In this document: positions 1-9,654 of the stretch, in pieces
Position numbering within the stretch: the stretch's first letter is position 1
How the letters are laid out: each line of letters starts with the position of its first letter
DNA from: Halanaerobium saccharolyticum
Lineage (GTDB): Bacteria; Bacillota; Halanaerobiia; Halanaerobiales; Halanaerobiaceae
Assembly: GCF_004362045.1 (NCBI RefSeq)
Contig: NZ_SNWX01000006.1
Location: 62,001 to 126,000, forward strand
Direction of reading: 5' to 3'
Length of the DNA: 64,000 nucleotides
Notes under the pieces: generated by a model
The model's input: only the letters and a program-made list of their open reading frames with translations
Told to the model about the DNA's origin: nothing
Databases searched by the model: none
Made by a program: the position numbers and the translations under genes

Positions 1-320
1 AGAATGGGACAAATGCTTATTTTTTAGTTTTTGATACAGCTTTAAGTGATAATTTAACCTTTCATAGTAAATATGTCTATCAACCCTGGGAAAAATATAC
101 ATATAATGACTATATGGATAGTGATGAGTCCCGAAGCAGCTTAATTGATCTATTTATTAATTATGAATTTAAAGAAGATAAAACTATGTTTTTTGGTTAT
201 AACAGGACATTAAATAAAGACAAAGAATATGATGACCTGGATAATTTAGAGTACCAAACTGAAACAACAAATAATATTTATTACTTAGGTTTTGAAATTC
301 GCGGTTCGTTTCTTAATTAA
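1..320 (+). CDS. C-terminal part of probable outer-membrane beta-barrel protein (partial)
   Basis: Open from the left edge (reading frame from base 3) to a TAA at 318-320, so about 105 residues of a longer protein are visible. The residues alternate polar and aromatic or hydrophobic in short stretches separated by Asp/Asn/Lys-rich turns, and the protein ends in an aromatic-rich strand (YYLGFEIRGSFLN). That pattern is typical of the last strands of outer-membrane barrels, and would fit a diderm Firmicute. No family is recognised, and the barrel assignment is an inference from the pattern alone. A terminator follows directly. Confidence 0.5.
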   Translation, partial: NGTNAYFLVFDTALSDNLTFHSKYVYQPWEKYTYNDYMDSDESRSSLIDLFINYEFKEDKTMFFGYNRTLNKDKEYDDLDNLEYQTETTNNIYYLGFEIRGSFLN

Positions 321-341
321 TAAAATTTAGTAATTAAAACT

Positions 342-366
342 GCTCCCTTTAAACGGGAGCTTTTTT
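342..366 (+). terminator. Intrinsic terminator
   Basis: Six-base GC-rich stem GCTCCC (342-347) pairs with GGGAGC (355-360) across a 7-base loop and is followed by six T. It ends the barrel-protein transcript and isolates it from the ilvE promoter just downstream. Confidence 0.88.
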
Positions 367-378
367 CTTGTCTAAAGC

Positions 379-407
379 TTGACATTTTAATCATTAAACT
401 ATATAAT
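379..407 (+). promoter_or_regulatory. Consensus sigma-A promoter of ilvE
   Basis: Perfect TTGACA (379-384) and TATAAT (402-407) with a 17-base spacer. Transcription should start near 414, leaving an AT-rich leader of about 88 bases before the ilvE GTG with no evident structure. Confidence 0.85.
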
Positions 408-501
408 TTATAAGCAATAAATATTAAATAAAATGCTATCTCTATAATAAAAAAGTTTATACTTTAATTAAAATTCAAATAAATTCAAGGAGGACAAAGT
501 A

Positions 502-1383
502 GTGAGTAGAAATATTTATTTAAACGGAGAAATTGTCCCGGAAGATCAGGCAAAGGTTTCAGTTTTTGACCATGGTTATCTATATGGTGATGGTATTTTT
601 GAAGGCATCAGAGCCTACAATGGTCGTGTCTTTATGCTGGATGAACATATTAAAAGATTATATGAGTCAGCAAAGACTATTATGCTCGATATTCCTCTAA
701 GTAAAGAAGAAATGGAAACTGCAATTTTAGAGACTATCAGAGCCAATGAGTTGAGAGATGCTTACATAAGAGTGGTAGTTTCTAGAGGAGAAGGAGATCT
801 AGGGTTGGACCCCCGGAAGTGTCCAGATCCAACAATTGTAATTATTGCCAGTGCCATTCAGCTTTATCCAGAAGAACTATATGAAACAGGTTTAAAACTG
901 GTAACTGTACCAACTCGGCGCAATGGACCGGAGATGGTTAATCCAAGAATTAAATCTTTAAACTATTTAAATAACATTATGGCCAGAATTGAGGCCAATA
1001 TGCAGGATGCACCGGAAGCTATCATTTTAAATAGTGATGGTTATGTTGCAGAGTGTACAGGAGATAATATTTTTATAATTGATGAAGATACTCTCTATAC
1101 ACCACCAAAGTATGCAGGGATTCTAAAGGGAACAAAAAGAGAAGTCGTACTTGAAATAGCGGCAGATATGGGATTAGAAGTTAGAGAAGAGCTATTTACA
1201 AGACACGATATCTTTAATGCTGACGAATGTTTCCTCAGTGGAACTGCAGCTGAAGTTATTCCAGTAGTTGAAGTAGACAGCCGTAAGGTTGGAGATGGTG
1301 AGGTTGGAGACAGGACAACAGCATTAATTGCTAAATTTAGAGAAATTGCAAATTCAACCGGAAAAGAAATATATGCCGATTAA
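502..1383 (+). CDS. ilvE: Branched-chain amino acid aminotransferase
   Basis: A cytoplasmic PLP enzyme of fold type IV that transfers the amino group between glutamate and the 2-keto acids of leucine, isoleucine and valine, the last step of the block encoded downstream. At 293 residues it has the usual length of the short bacterial class. Visible signatures are YGDGIFEGIRAY (28-39), the Schiff-base lysine K151 in RIKSLNYLNN, ECTGDNIF and GTAAEVIPV, the last two forming the cofactor phosphate and substrate region. The GTG start at 502 is preceded by AAGGAGGA at 487-494. D-amino-acid aminotransferase or aminodeoxychorismate lyase share the fold, but the motifs and position favour IlvE. Confidence 0.93.
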   Translation: MSRNIYLNGEIVPEDQAKVSVFDHGYLYGDGIFEGIRAYNGRVFMLDEHIKRLYESAKTIMLDIPLSKEEMETAILETIRANELRDAYIRVVVSRGEGDLGLDPRKCPDPTIVIIASAIQLYPEELYETGLKLVTVPTRRNGPEMVNPRIKSLNYLNNIMARIEANMQDAPEAIILNSDGYVAECTGDNIFIIDEDTLYTPPKYAGILKGTKREVVLEIAADMGLEVREELFTRHDIFNADECFLSGTAAEVIPVVEVDSRKVGDGEVGDRTTALIAKFREIANSTGKEIYAD

Positions 1384-1500
1384 TTAGTAAACTGTGGCTC
1401 CACATTAAATTAATAGCTATATTTTAGATAAATAAATTTCAAAAGAAATATAATCGAGCTTTTCAATAAAGAAGCAGCTAGCAGTATAAGGAGGAATAAA

Positions 1501-3156
1501 ATGAGAAGTGATAAGATTAAAAAAGGTATCGAAAGAGCCCCTCATAGATCTTTACTCTATGCACTGGGCCTTGATGATGATGATATAAATAAACCTTTGA
1601 TAGGAATTGCCAATTCGGCAAATGATATTATTCCCGGCCATAAACATCTTGATCGAATTAGAGATGGGGTTGAACATGGAATTACAGCAGCCGGGGGAAC
1701 AGCAATGAGTTTTGGTACAATCGGTGTCTGTGATGGAATTGCTATGGGTCACAGCGGGATGCGTTATTCCCTGGCCAGTAGAGAAATCATTGCTGATTCG
1801 GTTGAGGCAGTAGTCAATGGACATCAGCTGGATGGACTGGTTTTAATACCAAACTGTGATAAGATTGTGCCGGGAATGATGATGGCAGCAGCTAGACTCG
1901 ATATTCCAGCAATTGTAATCAGTGGAGGACCGATGGATGCCGGCAGTCACTGTGGTGAGGCAATTGACCTGCACAATGTATTTGAAGCAGTTGGTTCAGT
2001 AACTTCCGGAGAAATGGAAGCAGATGAACTGGATCAGATTGCACGTTCTGCCTGTCCTGGTGTAGGCTCCTGTGCTGGTATGTTTACAGCTAATTCTATG
2101 AATTCGTTAGCAGAGGTTTTAGGACTGGCTTTACCGGGGAATGGAACTATTCCAGCAGTTAAGGCTGATCGAATCAGACTTGCCAAAGCAGCGGGAAAAG
2201 CAGTGATGAGACTGGTCGAAAATGATATTCGGCCCTCTGATATCTTAACCGAAAAATCTTTCGAGAATGCGATAACAGTTGATATGGCTTTAGGCTGTTC
2301 TACCAATACAGCTCTGCATTTGCCCGCAATTGCTCATGAGGCAGGAATAGACCTTCCTCTGGATAAATTTAACGAGATTAGTGATCAGGTACCACATATC
2401 TGTTCTTTAACTCCAGCCGGAAAAAACCATATGGAAAACTTAAACGCAGCCGGTGGGATTCATGCGGTAATTAATGAACTGGTTAAAGGTGATTTAATTA
2501 ATTTAGACACTGTCACAGTTACAGGTAAGTCCTTGAAGGAAAATTTAAAATCAATTAATTTTGTAGATCATGAGATTATTAGACCATTAGATAACCCATA
2601 CCACGATCGTGGTGGCCTGGCTATTTTAAAAGGTAATTTAGCTCCTGAGGGCTCAGTTGTAAAAAGAGCAGCAGTAGATGCTAAAATGATGGAGCACCGC
2701 GGACCGGCAAGAATTTTCAGCAGTGAAGAAGAATCGATTGCAGCCATTAATAAGGGAGACATTAATCCCGGTGATGTTGTAGTTATAAAAAACGAAGGAC
2801 CAAAAGGTGGACCTGGAATGAGAGAAATGCTTTCTCCAACTTCTGCTTTAGCAGGAATGGGACTTGATGACAGTGTAGCTTTAATCACTGATGGTCGTTT
2901 TTCAGGTGCAACCAGAGGAGCAGCAATCGGGCATGTTTCTCCAGAGGCAGCAGCAGGAGGACCAATTGCAGCCTTAAAAGAGGGAGATATTATTCACATT
3001 GACATGGATAAATTTATTCTGGAAGTAGAATTAACAGAAGAAGAATTAGCAGCCAGAATGGAAAATGTAGAGCCTTTTGTACCTGATGCCAGCGGTTATT
3101 TAAAGCGTTATGCTAAATTAGTTGGCTCAGCTTCTAAGGGAGCAGTACTTGATTAA
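1501..3156 (+). CDS. ilvD: Dihydroxy-acid dehydratase
   Basis: Removes water from 2,3-dihydroxy-isovalerate and 2,3-dihydroxy-3-methylvalerate to give the keto-acid precursors of valine and isoleucine. The length, 551 residues, is normal. Cluster-region cysteines are C77 ([13 protein letters not shown]), C119 ([10 protein letters not shown]) and C191 ([12 protein letters not shown]). Near residue 46 the protein reads [10 protein letters not shown]. The [2Fe-2S] class has a cysteine there, while the E. coli-type oxygen-labile [4Fe-4S] class has glycine, so this copy looks like the oxygen-sensitive type, which suits an anaerobe (inference). AAGGAGG at 1488-1494 sets the ATG. A 409-base gap to ilvB contains a new promoter. 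Confidence 0.95.
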   Translation: MRSDKIKKGIERAPHRSLLYALGLDDDDINKPLIGIANSANDIIPGHKHLDRIRDGVEHGITAAGGTAMSFGTIGVCDGIAMGHSGMRYSLASREIIADSVEAVVNGHQLDGLVLIPNCDKIVPGMMMAAARLDIPAIVISGGPMDAGSHCGEAIDLHNVFEAVGSVTSGEMEADELDQIARSACPGVGSCAGMFTANSMNSLAEVLGLALPGNGTIPAVKADRIRLAKAAGKAVMRLVENDIRPSDILTEKSFENAITVDMALGCSTNTALHLPAIAHEAGIDLPLDKFNEISDQVPHICSLTPAGKNHMENLNAAGGIHAVINELVKGDLINLDTVTVTGKSLKENLKSINFVDHEIIRPLDNPYHDRGGLAILKGNLAPEGSVVKRAAVDAKMMEHRGPARIFSSEEESIAAINKGDINPGDVVVIKNEGPKGGPGMREMLSPTSALAGMGLDDSVALITDGRFSGATRGAAIGHVSPEAAAGGPIAALKEGDIIHIDMDKFILEVELTEEELAARMENVEPFVPDASGYLKRYAKLVGSASKGAVLD

Positions 3157-3218
3157 AAGTAAAATTGCTTTAAAATTTAATAATTAACAAGTTAATTAAA
3201 GTTATTTTGCAAAAATGA

Positions 3219-3247
3219 TTGATAAAAGCACTAAAATTTAGTATAGT
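3219..3247 (+). promoter_or_regulatory. Promoter of the ilvB operon
   Basis: TTGATA (3219-3224), 17-base spacer, TATAGT (3242-3247). Transcription should start near 3254, more than 300 bases upstream of ilvB, leaving a long leader that ends in an intrinsic terminator. Confidence 0.72.
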
Positions 3248-3253
3248 AAAAAT

Positions 3254-3565
3254 ATAAATAGAATATTAAATGAAGTTATGAGTATAGTAAGTAGTAGAGA
3301 AGGGTCGGCTTCATTTAAGAATTTTATAAATTGAGAAGAGTAAAAAGTAGTTTTTTTCGTTAGCTTCTGGCTAATACACTGCAGAACAGTTGGGAATTCA
3401 TTTAACTAGCCTATTAAATAGGAAGTTTGTTGAATTTTCAGACGATAATTCTCAATTTAGGTTCTTAGATAACTTTCTGCCCTGGATAATTGTATTCAGG
3501 GCTATTTTTGTATCTATTTATATTTCTAACGTTTTATTTTCCAAAATCACAGCGGAGGTGAATCT
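3254..3565 (+). promoter_or_regulatory. Structured attenuator-like leader of the ilvB operon
   Basis: The leader can form a perfect 10-bp stem TTAAATGAAG (3266-3275) with CTTCATTTAA (3309-3318), a 5-bp hairpin TTAGC/GCTAA (3360-3364/3370-3374), a short CCTATT/AATAGG hairpin near 3410-3422, and then the terminator at 3479-3510. This is the layout of a transcription attenuator controlling ilvBNC-leuA. I found no canonical T-box AGGGTGGNACCGCG element and no leader peptide rich in Leu/Ile/Val codons. The short ORF from the ATG at 3278 has only isolated such codons. The sensing mechanism is therefore unknown. Confidence 0.55.
3479..3510 (+). terminator. Intrinsic terminator inside the ilvB leader
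   Basis: A 10-bp stem (3479-3488 with 3493-3502, one G-T pair, four-base loop) is followed by TATTTTT. It ends about 55 bases before the ilvB ATG and so should stop transcription unless an alternative fold prevents it. Confidence 0.8.
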
Positions 3566-5236
3566 ATGCCAAAATTAAATGGTGGAGAAATAATTATTGA
3601 ATCATTAAAAAAAGAAAATGTTGATGTTGTTTTTGGCTATCCAGGAGGAGCTGTAATCAATCTGTATGATGCTCTGTATAATTCAAATATGAAGCATTAT
3701 TTAGGAAGACACGAGCAGGGGGTTATTCATGCAGCAGATGGTTATGCCCGCAGCAGCGGCAAAGTTGGAGTTTGTATTGCTACTTCTGGTCCTGGTGGAA
3801 CCAACCTGGTTACCGGACTTGCCAATGCTCAGATGGATTCTATTCCTTTAGTTGCTTTTACAGGACAGGTTTCGAGTTCTTTGATTGGTAAAGATGCTTT
3901 TCAGGAAGCTGATATTACGGGTATTTCTTTGCCAGTTACCAAGCATAATTTTCTGGTTACAGATATTAAAGATCTGGCAAGAACTATTAAAGAAGCATTC
4001 TATATTGCTCGCACAGGTAGACCGGGACCGGTGCTTATTGATCTGGCAAAGGATGTAACTCAGGCAGTTGCAGAATTTGATTATCCGGAGCGGGTTAATC
4101 TGCCTGGCTATAAGCCTACATTTGAAGGCCATAAACTGCAGATTAACAAAGCGGCAAAAGCAATTAATGACGCCAAAAAACCACTTTTATATGTCGGTGG
4201 TGGAGCCGTAATCTCAGGTGCTCAGGCCGAAATTAGACAAATGGTAGAAAAAGCAAAAATACCAATAACCACAACTTTAATGGCTTTAGGAATTTATCCT
4301 GAAGATCAGGATCTGGCTTTAGAAATGTTAGGAATGCATGGAACTCAATATGCCAATAAGGCTACACTTGAGACTGATCTTTTAATTGCAGTTGGAGCTC
4401 GTTTTGATGATCGGGTTACCGGAAAACTGGAGGAATTTGCCTCTCAGGCAGATATTATTCAGATTGATATTGATCCTGCAGAAATAGGTAAAAATCTTGA
4501 TGTTGAGGTTCCTATTGTGGGAGATGTTAAAAGAGTTCTTAAAGAGCTTCTTCCTTATATAGAAGAGAAAGAAAATGGAGCCTGGCAGCAGAGAATAAAA
4601 GAGCTGAAAGAAAAATATCCTCTTAAATATGAAGATGATGATTCAGAAACAATTAAACCTCAGTATATTATGGAAGAAATTGATAAATACACAAAAGGTG
4701 ATGCCACAATAGTAACTGAAGTTGGTCAGCATCAGATGTGGGCTGCACAGTTCCATAAATATAAAAAACCGCGCCAGTTTATTACTTCAGGTGGTTTAGG
4801 AACAATGGGGTATGGACTGCCGGCAGCAATTGGAGCTCAGATTGGGCAGCCTGAGGAAAAGGTTGTGCTGATAGCTGGAGATGGCAGTATACAGATGAAT
4901 ATTCAAGAACTGGGAACAGCTCAGGCCTATAACATCCCTATTAAAATTATTATCTTTAATAATAAATATTTAGGAATGGTCAGGCAGTGGCAGGAATTCT
5001 TCTTTGATAAAAGATATTCTTCAACTAAGATTCCAGCACCAGATTTTGTTAAAATGGGAGATGCTTATGGGATCTGGTCTAAAAGTGTGGATAAGAAATC
5101 TGAACTTGATGCGGCACTTAAAGAAGCAATGGAACATGACGGACCAGCTATTCTTGATTTACACATTCCAGAAGAAGAAAATGTTTATCCAATGGTACCA
5201 GCAGGTGCCGGCTTAAAAGATATGATAGGAGGATAA
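3566..5236 (+). CDS. ilvB: Acetolactate synthase, large catalytic subunit
   Basis: Thiamine-diphosphate enzyme that condenses two pyruvates to 2-acetolactate (valine, leucine) or pyruvate with 2-ketobutyrate to 2-aceto-2-hydroxybutyrate (isoleucine). At 556 residues it is full length. The N-terminal domain has VFGYPGGAV and the cofactor-activating glutamate E50 in GRHEQGV. The C-terminal ThDP/Mg motif runs from GDGSIQMN to the paired Asn IIIFNN, and an FAD-type central domain lies between. AGCGGAGGTG precedes the ATG. The regulatory subunit ilvN begins 3 bases after the stop, so the two subunits are probably made together. Control by the upstream leader is likely. Confidence 0.95.
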   Translation: MPKLNGGEIIIESLKKENVDVVFGYPGGAVINLYDALYNSNMKHYLGRHEQGVIHAADGYARSSGKVGVCIATSGPGGTNLVTGLANAQMDSIPLVAFTGQVSSSLIGKDAFQEADITGISLPVTKHNFLVTDIKDLARTIKEAFYIARTGRPGPVLIDLAKDVTQAVAEFDYPERVNLPGYKPTFEGHKLQINKAAKAINDAKKPLLYVGGGAVISGAQAEIRQMVEKAKIPITTTLMALGIYPEDQDLALEMLGMHGTQYANKATLETDLLIAVGARFDDRVTGKLEEFASQADIIQIDIDPAEIGKNLDVEVPIVGDVKRVLKELLPYIEEKENGAWQQRIKELKEKYPLKYEDDDSETIKPQYIMEEIDKYTKGDATIVTEVGQHQMWAAQFHKYKKPRQFITSGGLGTMGYGLPAAIGAQIGQPEEKVVLIAGDGSIQMNIQELGTAQAYNIPIKIIIFNNKYLGMVRQWQEFFFDKRYSSTKIPAPDFVKMGDAYGIWSKSVDKKSELDAALKEAMEHDGPAILDLHIPEEENVYPMVPAGAGLKDMIGG

Positions 5237-5239
5237 TTT

Positions 5240-5725
5240 ATGACACATATTTTATCAGTTTCCGTACTTAACAAGCCCGGTGTTTTAACCAGAATTGCCG
5301 GACTCTTTAGTCGGCGGAATTTTAATATTGAGAGTTTAAATGTTGGTAAAACTGAAAATCCAGAAATTTCCCGGATGACAATTGTAGTTAATGGTGATGA
5401 AAAAGTATTAGAGCAGGTTACCAAACAGCTGCACAAACTGATTAATGTTTTAAAAATAACTGAGCTGGATAAAAATTCAATTGTGGAAAGAGACTTAATT
5501 TTAATTAGAGTTAAGTGTACCCGCAAACAGCGTTCAGAGATTATTCAGATTGCTGATACATTTAGAGCTCAGATTGTTGATGTGGCTCCTGATAGTTTAA
5601 TGATTGAAGCTACAGGGACCGAAGATAAGCTGGAAGCTCTAACAGAACTATTGAGGGATTTCGGTATTGCAGAATTTGTAAGGACAGGAACAGTGGCCTT
5701 AAGTAGAGGTCAGGCAGCGAAATAA
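5240..5725 (+). CDS. ilvN: Acetolactate synthase, small regulatory subunit
   Basis: The 161-residue partner of IlvB that stimulates the catalytic subunit and carries valine feedback inhibition. The N-terminal ACT domain is clear (residues 3-75, with LNKPGVLTRIAGLFSRRNFN), and the C-terminal ALS_ss domain follows (about 85-155). Length and order match the IlvH/IlvN family. The start ATG is 3 bases after ilvB, with AGGAGG within the ilvB end (GATAGGAGGATAATTT). Confidence 0.94.
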   Translation: MTHILSVSVLNKPGVLTRIAGLFSRRNFNIESLNVGKTENPEISRMTIVVNGDEKVLEQVTKQLHKLINVLKITELDKNSIVERDLILIRVKCTRKQRSEIIQIADTFRAQIVDVAPDSLMIEATGTEDKLEALTELLRDFGIAEFVRTGTVALSRGQAAK

Positions 5726-5756
5726 AAATATAAGAACATAAAAGGAGAAGATAAGA

Positions 5757-6743
5757 ATGGAAATATATTATGATAAAGATGCAGATTTAAAGTACTTAGA
5801 AGATAAGGTAGTTGCGGTAATTGGATATGGCAGTCAGGGACATGCTCAGGCTCAGAACTTAAAGGACAGCGGTCTTAATGTTGTAGTTGGGTTAAGAAAA
5901 GAAAGCTCCAGCTGGCCGATAGCAGAAGAAGATGGTTTTGAAGTACTGACAACTGCAGATGCAGCAGCTAAAGCAGATTTGATTCAGATTTTAATTCCAG
6001 ATATCAAGCAGGCTTCAGTCTTTAAAAATGATATTGAACCAAATTTAGAAGATGGAAATGCCTTAGTATTTTCACATGGTTTAAATATTCACTATGATCA
6101 GATTGTACCTCAAAAAAATGTTGATGTCTTTATGGTAGCACCCAAGTCACCCGGACATTTAGTGCGCAGACTCTATGAAGATGGTAAGGGTGTTCCCGGC
6201 TTACTGGCCGTATATCAGGATTATACAGGTAAAGCATATGACTTAGGTTTAGCCTATGCTAAAGGAATTGGCTGTACTCATGCCGGAGTTATCGAGACTA
6301 CCTTTAAAGAAGAAACTGAAACTGATCTTTTTGGTGAGCAGGCTGTTTTATGTGGAGGAACAACCGCATTAGTTAAGGCAGGATTTGAAACTCTAGTTGA
6401 AGCAGGTTATCAGCCTGAAATTGCTTATTTTGAAGTTTTAAATGAGTTAAAATTAATTGTTGATCTGATGTTTGAAGGCGGAATTTCTACAATGCGTGAT
6501 TCTATTTCTGATACAGCTCAGTACGGAGATTTAGTTTCCGGTCCCAGAATAATTGATGAGCATGTAAAAGAAAATATGCAGGCAGTTCTGGAAGATATTC
6601 AGACAGGTAAATTTACAAGAGAGTGGATTTTAGAAAATCAGGCAAATCGACCTGTATTTAATTCTTTAACCGAAAAAGACGAGAATTCTCAGATAGAAGA
6701 AGTTGGACGTAAATTAAGAAAGATGATGTCCTGGATTGAGTAA
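5757..6743 (+). CDS. ilvC: Ketol-acid reductoisomerase (class I)
   Basis: Isomerises and reduces 2-acetolactate and 2-aceto-2-hydroxybutyrate to the dihydroxy acids used by IlvD. The N-terminal Rossmann motif [11 protein letters not shown] is at residues 23-33. The loop after beta-2 reads LRKESSSW, serine-rich as in NADPH-using enzymes (inference). The knotted helical C-terminal domain holds the metal and substrate acidic residues ([18 protein letters not shown]). At 328 residues it is the short class I form. It follows ilvN by 31 bases with AAAGGAGAAG before the ATG and is co-transcribed. Confidence 0.95.
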   Translation: MEIYYDKDADLKYLEDKVVAVIGYGSQGHAQAQNLKDSGLNVVVGLRKESSSWPIAEEDGFEVLTTADAAAKADLIQILIPDIKQASVFKNDIEPNLEDGNALVFSHGLNIHYDQIVPQKNVDVFMVAPKSPGHLVRRLYEDGKGVPGLLAVYQDYTGKAYDLGLAYAKGIGCTHAGVIETTFKEETETDLFGEQAVLCGGTTALVKAGFETLVEAGYQPEIAYFEVLNELKLIVDLMFEGGISTMRDSISDTAQYGDLVSGPRIIDEHVKENMQAVLEDIQTGKFTREWILENQANRPVFNSLTEKDENSQIEEVGRKLRKMMSWIE

Positions 6744-6774
6744 TTATCCGGACAGACTAAAGGTGGTGAAATAA

Positions 6775-8295
6775 ATGGCAAGTGTTAAAATATTTGATAC
6801 AACCCTGAGAGATGGTGAACAGTCACCGGGTGTAACGTTAATTCCCGAGGAAAAACTGGCGATTGCCAAACAGCTGGCCAAAATGAAGGTTAATGTTATT
6901 GAGGCCGGATTTCCAATTTCTTCAGATGGTGATTTTAATGCAGTCAAGATGGTCGCTGAAAATGTAAAGGGAGTTGAAGTTGCTGCTCTGGCAAGATGCC
7001 GCAAGGGCGATATTGATCGAGCCTGGGAAGCAGTTAGAGATGCAGAAAACCCACGTATCCATGTTTTTATTGCGTCTTCTCCAATTCATTTAGAATATAA
7101 ACTTCAGATGACAGAAGATGAGGTTTTAAATAATGCCGTTGAAGCAGTTAAATATGCAGCTCAGTATACTGATAATATAGAGTTTTCTGCAGAAGACGCT
7201 TCCCGAAGTGATATTGATTTTCTGGCCCGACTTTTTGAAGCAGTAATTGAAGCCGGTGCTGCAGTAATTAATATTCCAGATACAGTTGGTTATTCTGTAC
7301 CTTCCGAATTTGGTCAGATGATCAAAGATGTGAGAGAGAAGACTCCTAATATTAAACAGGCAGAAATTAGTGTCCACTGCCATAATGATTTAGGTCTGGC
7401 AGTTGCCAATTCTCTGGCAGCAATCGAAAATGGTGCTACTCAGGTTGAGGTGTCCGTTAATGGTATTGGCGAAAGAGCTGGTAATGCAGCTTTAGAAGAA
7501 ATTGTAATGGCTCTTTACACCAGACAGGACTATTATGATCTGGATGTGACTCAGGATACAACTCAGATTGCCCGTTTATCCAAATTAGTTGCTAATTCTA
7601 CCGGTATTTCTCTGCAGGCTAATAAGGCAATTGTGGGAGCTAATGCTTTTGCTCATGAGGCAGGGATTCACCAGGATGGTGTGATTAAAGAAAGAACTAC
7701 CTATGAGATCATGGATGCTAAAACGATCGGTCTTGATCACAACAAATTGGTTTTAGGAAAACATTCTGGCCGTCATGCACTTAAAGACTTTCTGGAGAAA
7801 TATGATTATGAGCTTGACGAAGAGAGTTTTGAAAGTTTCTTTAAACGGTTCAAAGACCTGGCAGATAAAAAGAAAAATATTAGTAATGCTGATATTATTG
7901 CTCTGCTGGACAATGAATTATATGATTATGAAAAGATCTATGAGCTGGAATACATTTCAGTTTTAACCGGTAAAGGATTACTGCCAACAGCTACTGTGAG
8001 ATTGAAAAAAGAAGGAGAAATTATTCAGTCTGCAGCCTGTAACGGTGATGGCCCTGTTGATGCTATTTTCCAGACCATCAATGAACTGACCGATATGGAG
8101 GATATTAAGTTAATTTCCTATAAAATTGATGCAGTTACAGAAGGTAAAGATGCCCTGGGAGAGGCCTTTATTGCCGCTGAAATTGAGGGCAAAATATTCA
8201 CCGGTCATTCTTCTCAGACTGATATTACTGAGGCCAGTGCAGCAGCATATATTGAAGCAATTAATAAATATCTTGTATATATCAATAATAAATAA
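6775..8295 (+). CDS. leuA: 2-Isopropylmalate synthase
   Basis: Condenses 2-ketoisovalerate with acetyl-CoA, the committed step to leucine. The 506-residue protein has the HMGL-like TIM barrel at the N-terminus (FDTTLRDGEQSPG from residue 7, metal ligand D8), the metal-binding H201 and H203 in SVHCHNDLG, and NGIGERAGNA. The C-terminal LeuA regulatory domain (about 370-500, NGDGPVDAIF) binds leucine in this family. The start has GGTGG upstream. It follows ilvC by 31 bases, so transcription passes from the valine branch point straight to leucine synthesis. Confidence 0.94.
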   Translation: MASVKIFDTTLRDGEQSPGVTLIPEEKLAIAKQLAKMKVNVIEAGFPISSDGDFNAVKMVAENVKGVEVAALARCRKGDIDRAWEAVRDAENPRIHVFIASSPIHLEYKLQMTEDEVLNNAVEAVKYAAQYTDNIEFSAEDASRSDIDFLARLFEAVIEAGAAVINIPDTVGYSVPSEFGQMIKDVREKTPNIKQAEISVHCHNDLGLAVANSLAAIENGATQVEVSVNGIGERAGNAALEEIVMALYTRQDYYDLDVTQDTTQIARLSKLVANSTGISLQANKAIVGANAFAHEAGIHQDGVIKERTTYEIMDAKTIGLDHNKLVLGKHSGRHALKDFLEKYDYELDEESFESFFKRFKDLADKKKNISNADIIALLDNELYDYEKIYELEYISVLTGKGLLPTATVRLKKEGEIIQSAACNGDGPVDAIFQTINELTDMEDIKLISYKIDAVTEGKDALGEAFIAAEIEGKIFTGHSSQTDITEASAAAYIEAINKYLVYINNK

Positions 8296-8302
8296 ATTAA
8301 TT

Positions 8303-8326
8303 ACAGCCTGAGCTTGCTCGGGCTGT
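8303..8326 (+). terminator. Hairpin between leuA and leuC, weak terminator or processing site
   Basis: An 11-bp stem (8303-8313 with 8316-8326, one G-T pair) has a minimal loop, but only TTCTAAAAATATTTT follows, without a clean T-run. It may terminate part of the transcripts or protect RNA ends. leuC has no obvious promoter in the remaining 60 bases, so read-through is likely. Confidence 0.45.
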
Positions 8327-8388
8327 TCTAAAAATATTTTCAAACATCTATAATATTATAAGGATTTTAAGAGGAGTGATTTAATTAA

Positions 8389-9654
8389 ATGGGAATGACA
8401 ATGATAGAAAAAATTCTTGCTGCTCATTCGGATCAGGATGCGTTAAAACCTGGAGATATAGTAAATGCCAGAGTCGATATGGTTTTAGGTAATGATATTA
8501 CAACTCCGGTAGCAGTTGAAGAATTTAATAAAATTGGTGTTGATAAGGTTTTTGATAAGGAAAAAATTGCAATTGTACCTGATCATTTTGCCCCAAATAA
8601 AGATATTAAGGCAGCAGAACAGGTAAATATGATTAGAAAATTTGCCAGGAAACATGAGATTACAAACTTTTTTGAAGTAGGACAAATGGGTATTGAACAT
8701 GTTATTTTACCGGAAAAAGGTTTAACCCTGCCGGGTGAAATTATTATTGGTGCTGATTCTCACACCTGTACTTATGGTGCCTTAGGTGCACTGGGAACTG
8801 GAGTTGGAAGTACTGATATGGCAGCAGCGATGGCAACAGGTAAAGCCTGGTTTAAAGTACCTCCGACAATTAAATTTGTTTATAAAGGGAAACTTAAACC
8901 TCATGTCAGCGGTAAGGATTTAATCCTCTACACAATTGGTCAGATTGGTGTTGATGGAGCCCTATATAAAGCCATGGAATTTACAGGAGAAGCGATTGAC
9001 AACCTGTCTATGGAAGGTCGAATGACAATGTCCAATATGGCAATTGAAGCTGGCGGGAAAGCCGGTCTGATTGCAGCAGACGAAAAGACTGAAGAATATC
9101 TCAAAGGAAGAACTCAGAGAGATTATACTGTTCGTAATGCAGATTCTGATGCAGAATATGAGCAGGTTATAGAAATTGATGTCAGTCAGATTGAACCTCA
9201 GGTTGCTTTTCCAAGTTTACCTGAAAATACTAAAGGTCTTGATGAAATCGAGGAGAAGATTGAAATTCAGCAGTCAGTAATCGGTTCCTGTACTAATGGC
9301 CGGATTGAAGATTTAAGAGTAGCTGCTGAGATTTTAAAAGGTCAGAAAGTTAACGAAAATGTACGCTGTCTTGTCTTCCCTGGATCACAGGCGGTTTATA
9401 AACAGGCAATGAACGAAGGCTTATTTGATATCTTTATTGATGCAGGAGTAGCTGTTTCTACACCTACCTGTGGACCCTGTTTAGGTGGACATATGGGTGT
9501 TTTAGCTGAAGGCGAAAAAGCCATTTCTACCACCAATCGTAATTTTGTTGGTCGGATGGGATCTACCGGAAGTGAAGTATATCTTGCAAGTCCAGCTGTA
9601 GCAGCAGCATCAGCAATCAAAGGTTATATTGCTGGTCCAGAGGAGGTTAAATAA
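8389..9654 (+). CDS. leuC: 3-Isopropylmalate dehydratase, large subunit
   Basis: With LeuD, isomerises 2- to 3-isopropylmalate through a [4Fe-4S] cluster. Cluster ligands are C301 (GSCTNGR), C361 and C364 ([11 protein letters not shown]), and the active-site [18 protein letters not shown] is at 121-138. At 421 residues it belongs to the shorter archaeal/clostridial LeuC2-like class rather than the roughly 466-residue E. coli type. Three in-frame ATGs lie close together (8389, 8395, 8401). GAGGAGTG at 8371-8378 fits the first. The stop overlaps the leuD start as TAATG, indicating coupled translation. Confidence 0.92.
   Translation: MGMTMIEKILAAHSDQDALKPGDIVNARVDMVLGNDITTPVAVEEFNKIGVDKVFDKEKIAIVPDHFAPNKDIKAAEQVNMIRKFARKHEITNFFEVGQMGIEHVILPEKGLTLPGEIIIGADSHTCTYGALGALGTGVGSTDMAAAMATGKAWFKVPPTIKFVYKGKLKPHVSGKDLILYTIGQIGVDGALYKAMEFTGEAIDNLSMEGRMTMSNMAIEAGGKAGLIAADEKTEEYLKGRTQRDYTVRNADSDAEYEQVIEIDVSQIEPQVAFPSLPENTKGLDEIEEKIEIQQSVIGSCTNGRIEDLRVAAEILKGQKVNENVRCLVFPGSQAVYKQAMNEGLFDIFIDAGVAVSTPTCGPCLGGHMGVLAEGEKAISTTNRNFVGRMGSTGSEVYLASPAVAAASAIKGYIAGPEEVK

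Noticed and set aside
3254-3480. T-box riboswitch in the ilvB leader
   Set aside because: The conserved T-box core sequence is absent before the terminator; only generic stems are visible, so it is reported as an undefined leader.
3390-3578. 62-residue frame before ilvB as a gene or leader peptide
   Set aside because: It runs through the terminator hairpin into ilvB, has no ribosome site and no cluster of Leu/Ile/Val codons.
8303-8340. Full transcription terminator between leuA and leuC
   Set aside because: The hairpin lacks a proper T-run and leuC has no promoter of its own, so complete termination is unlikely.
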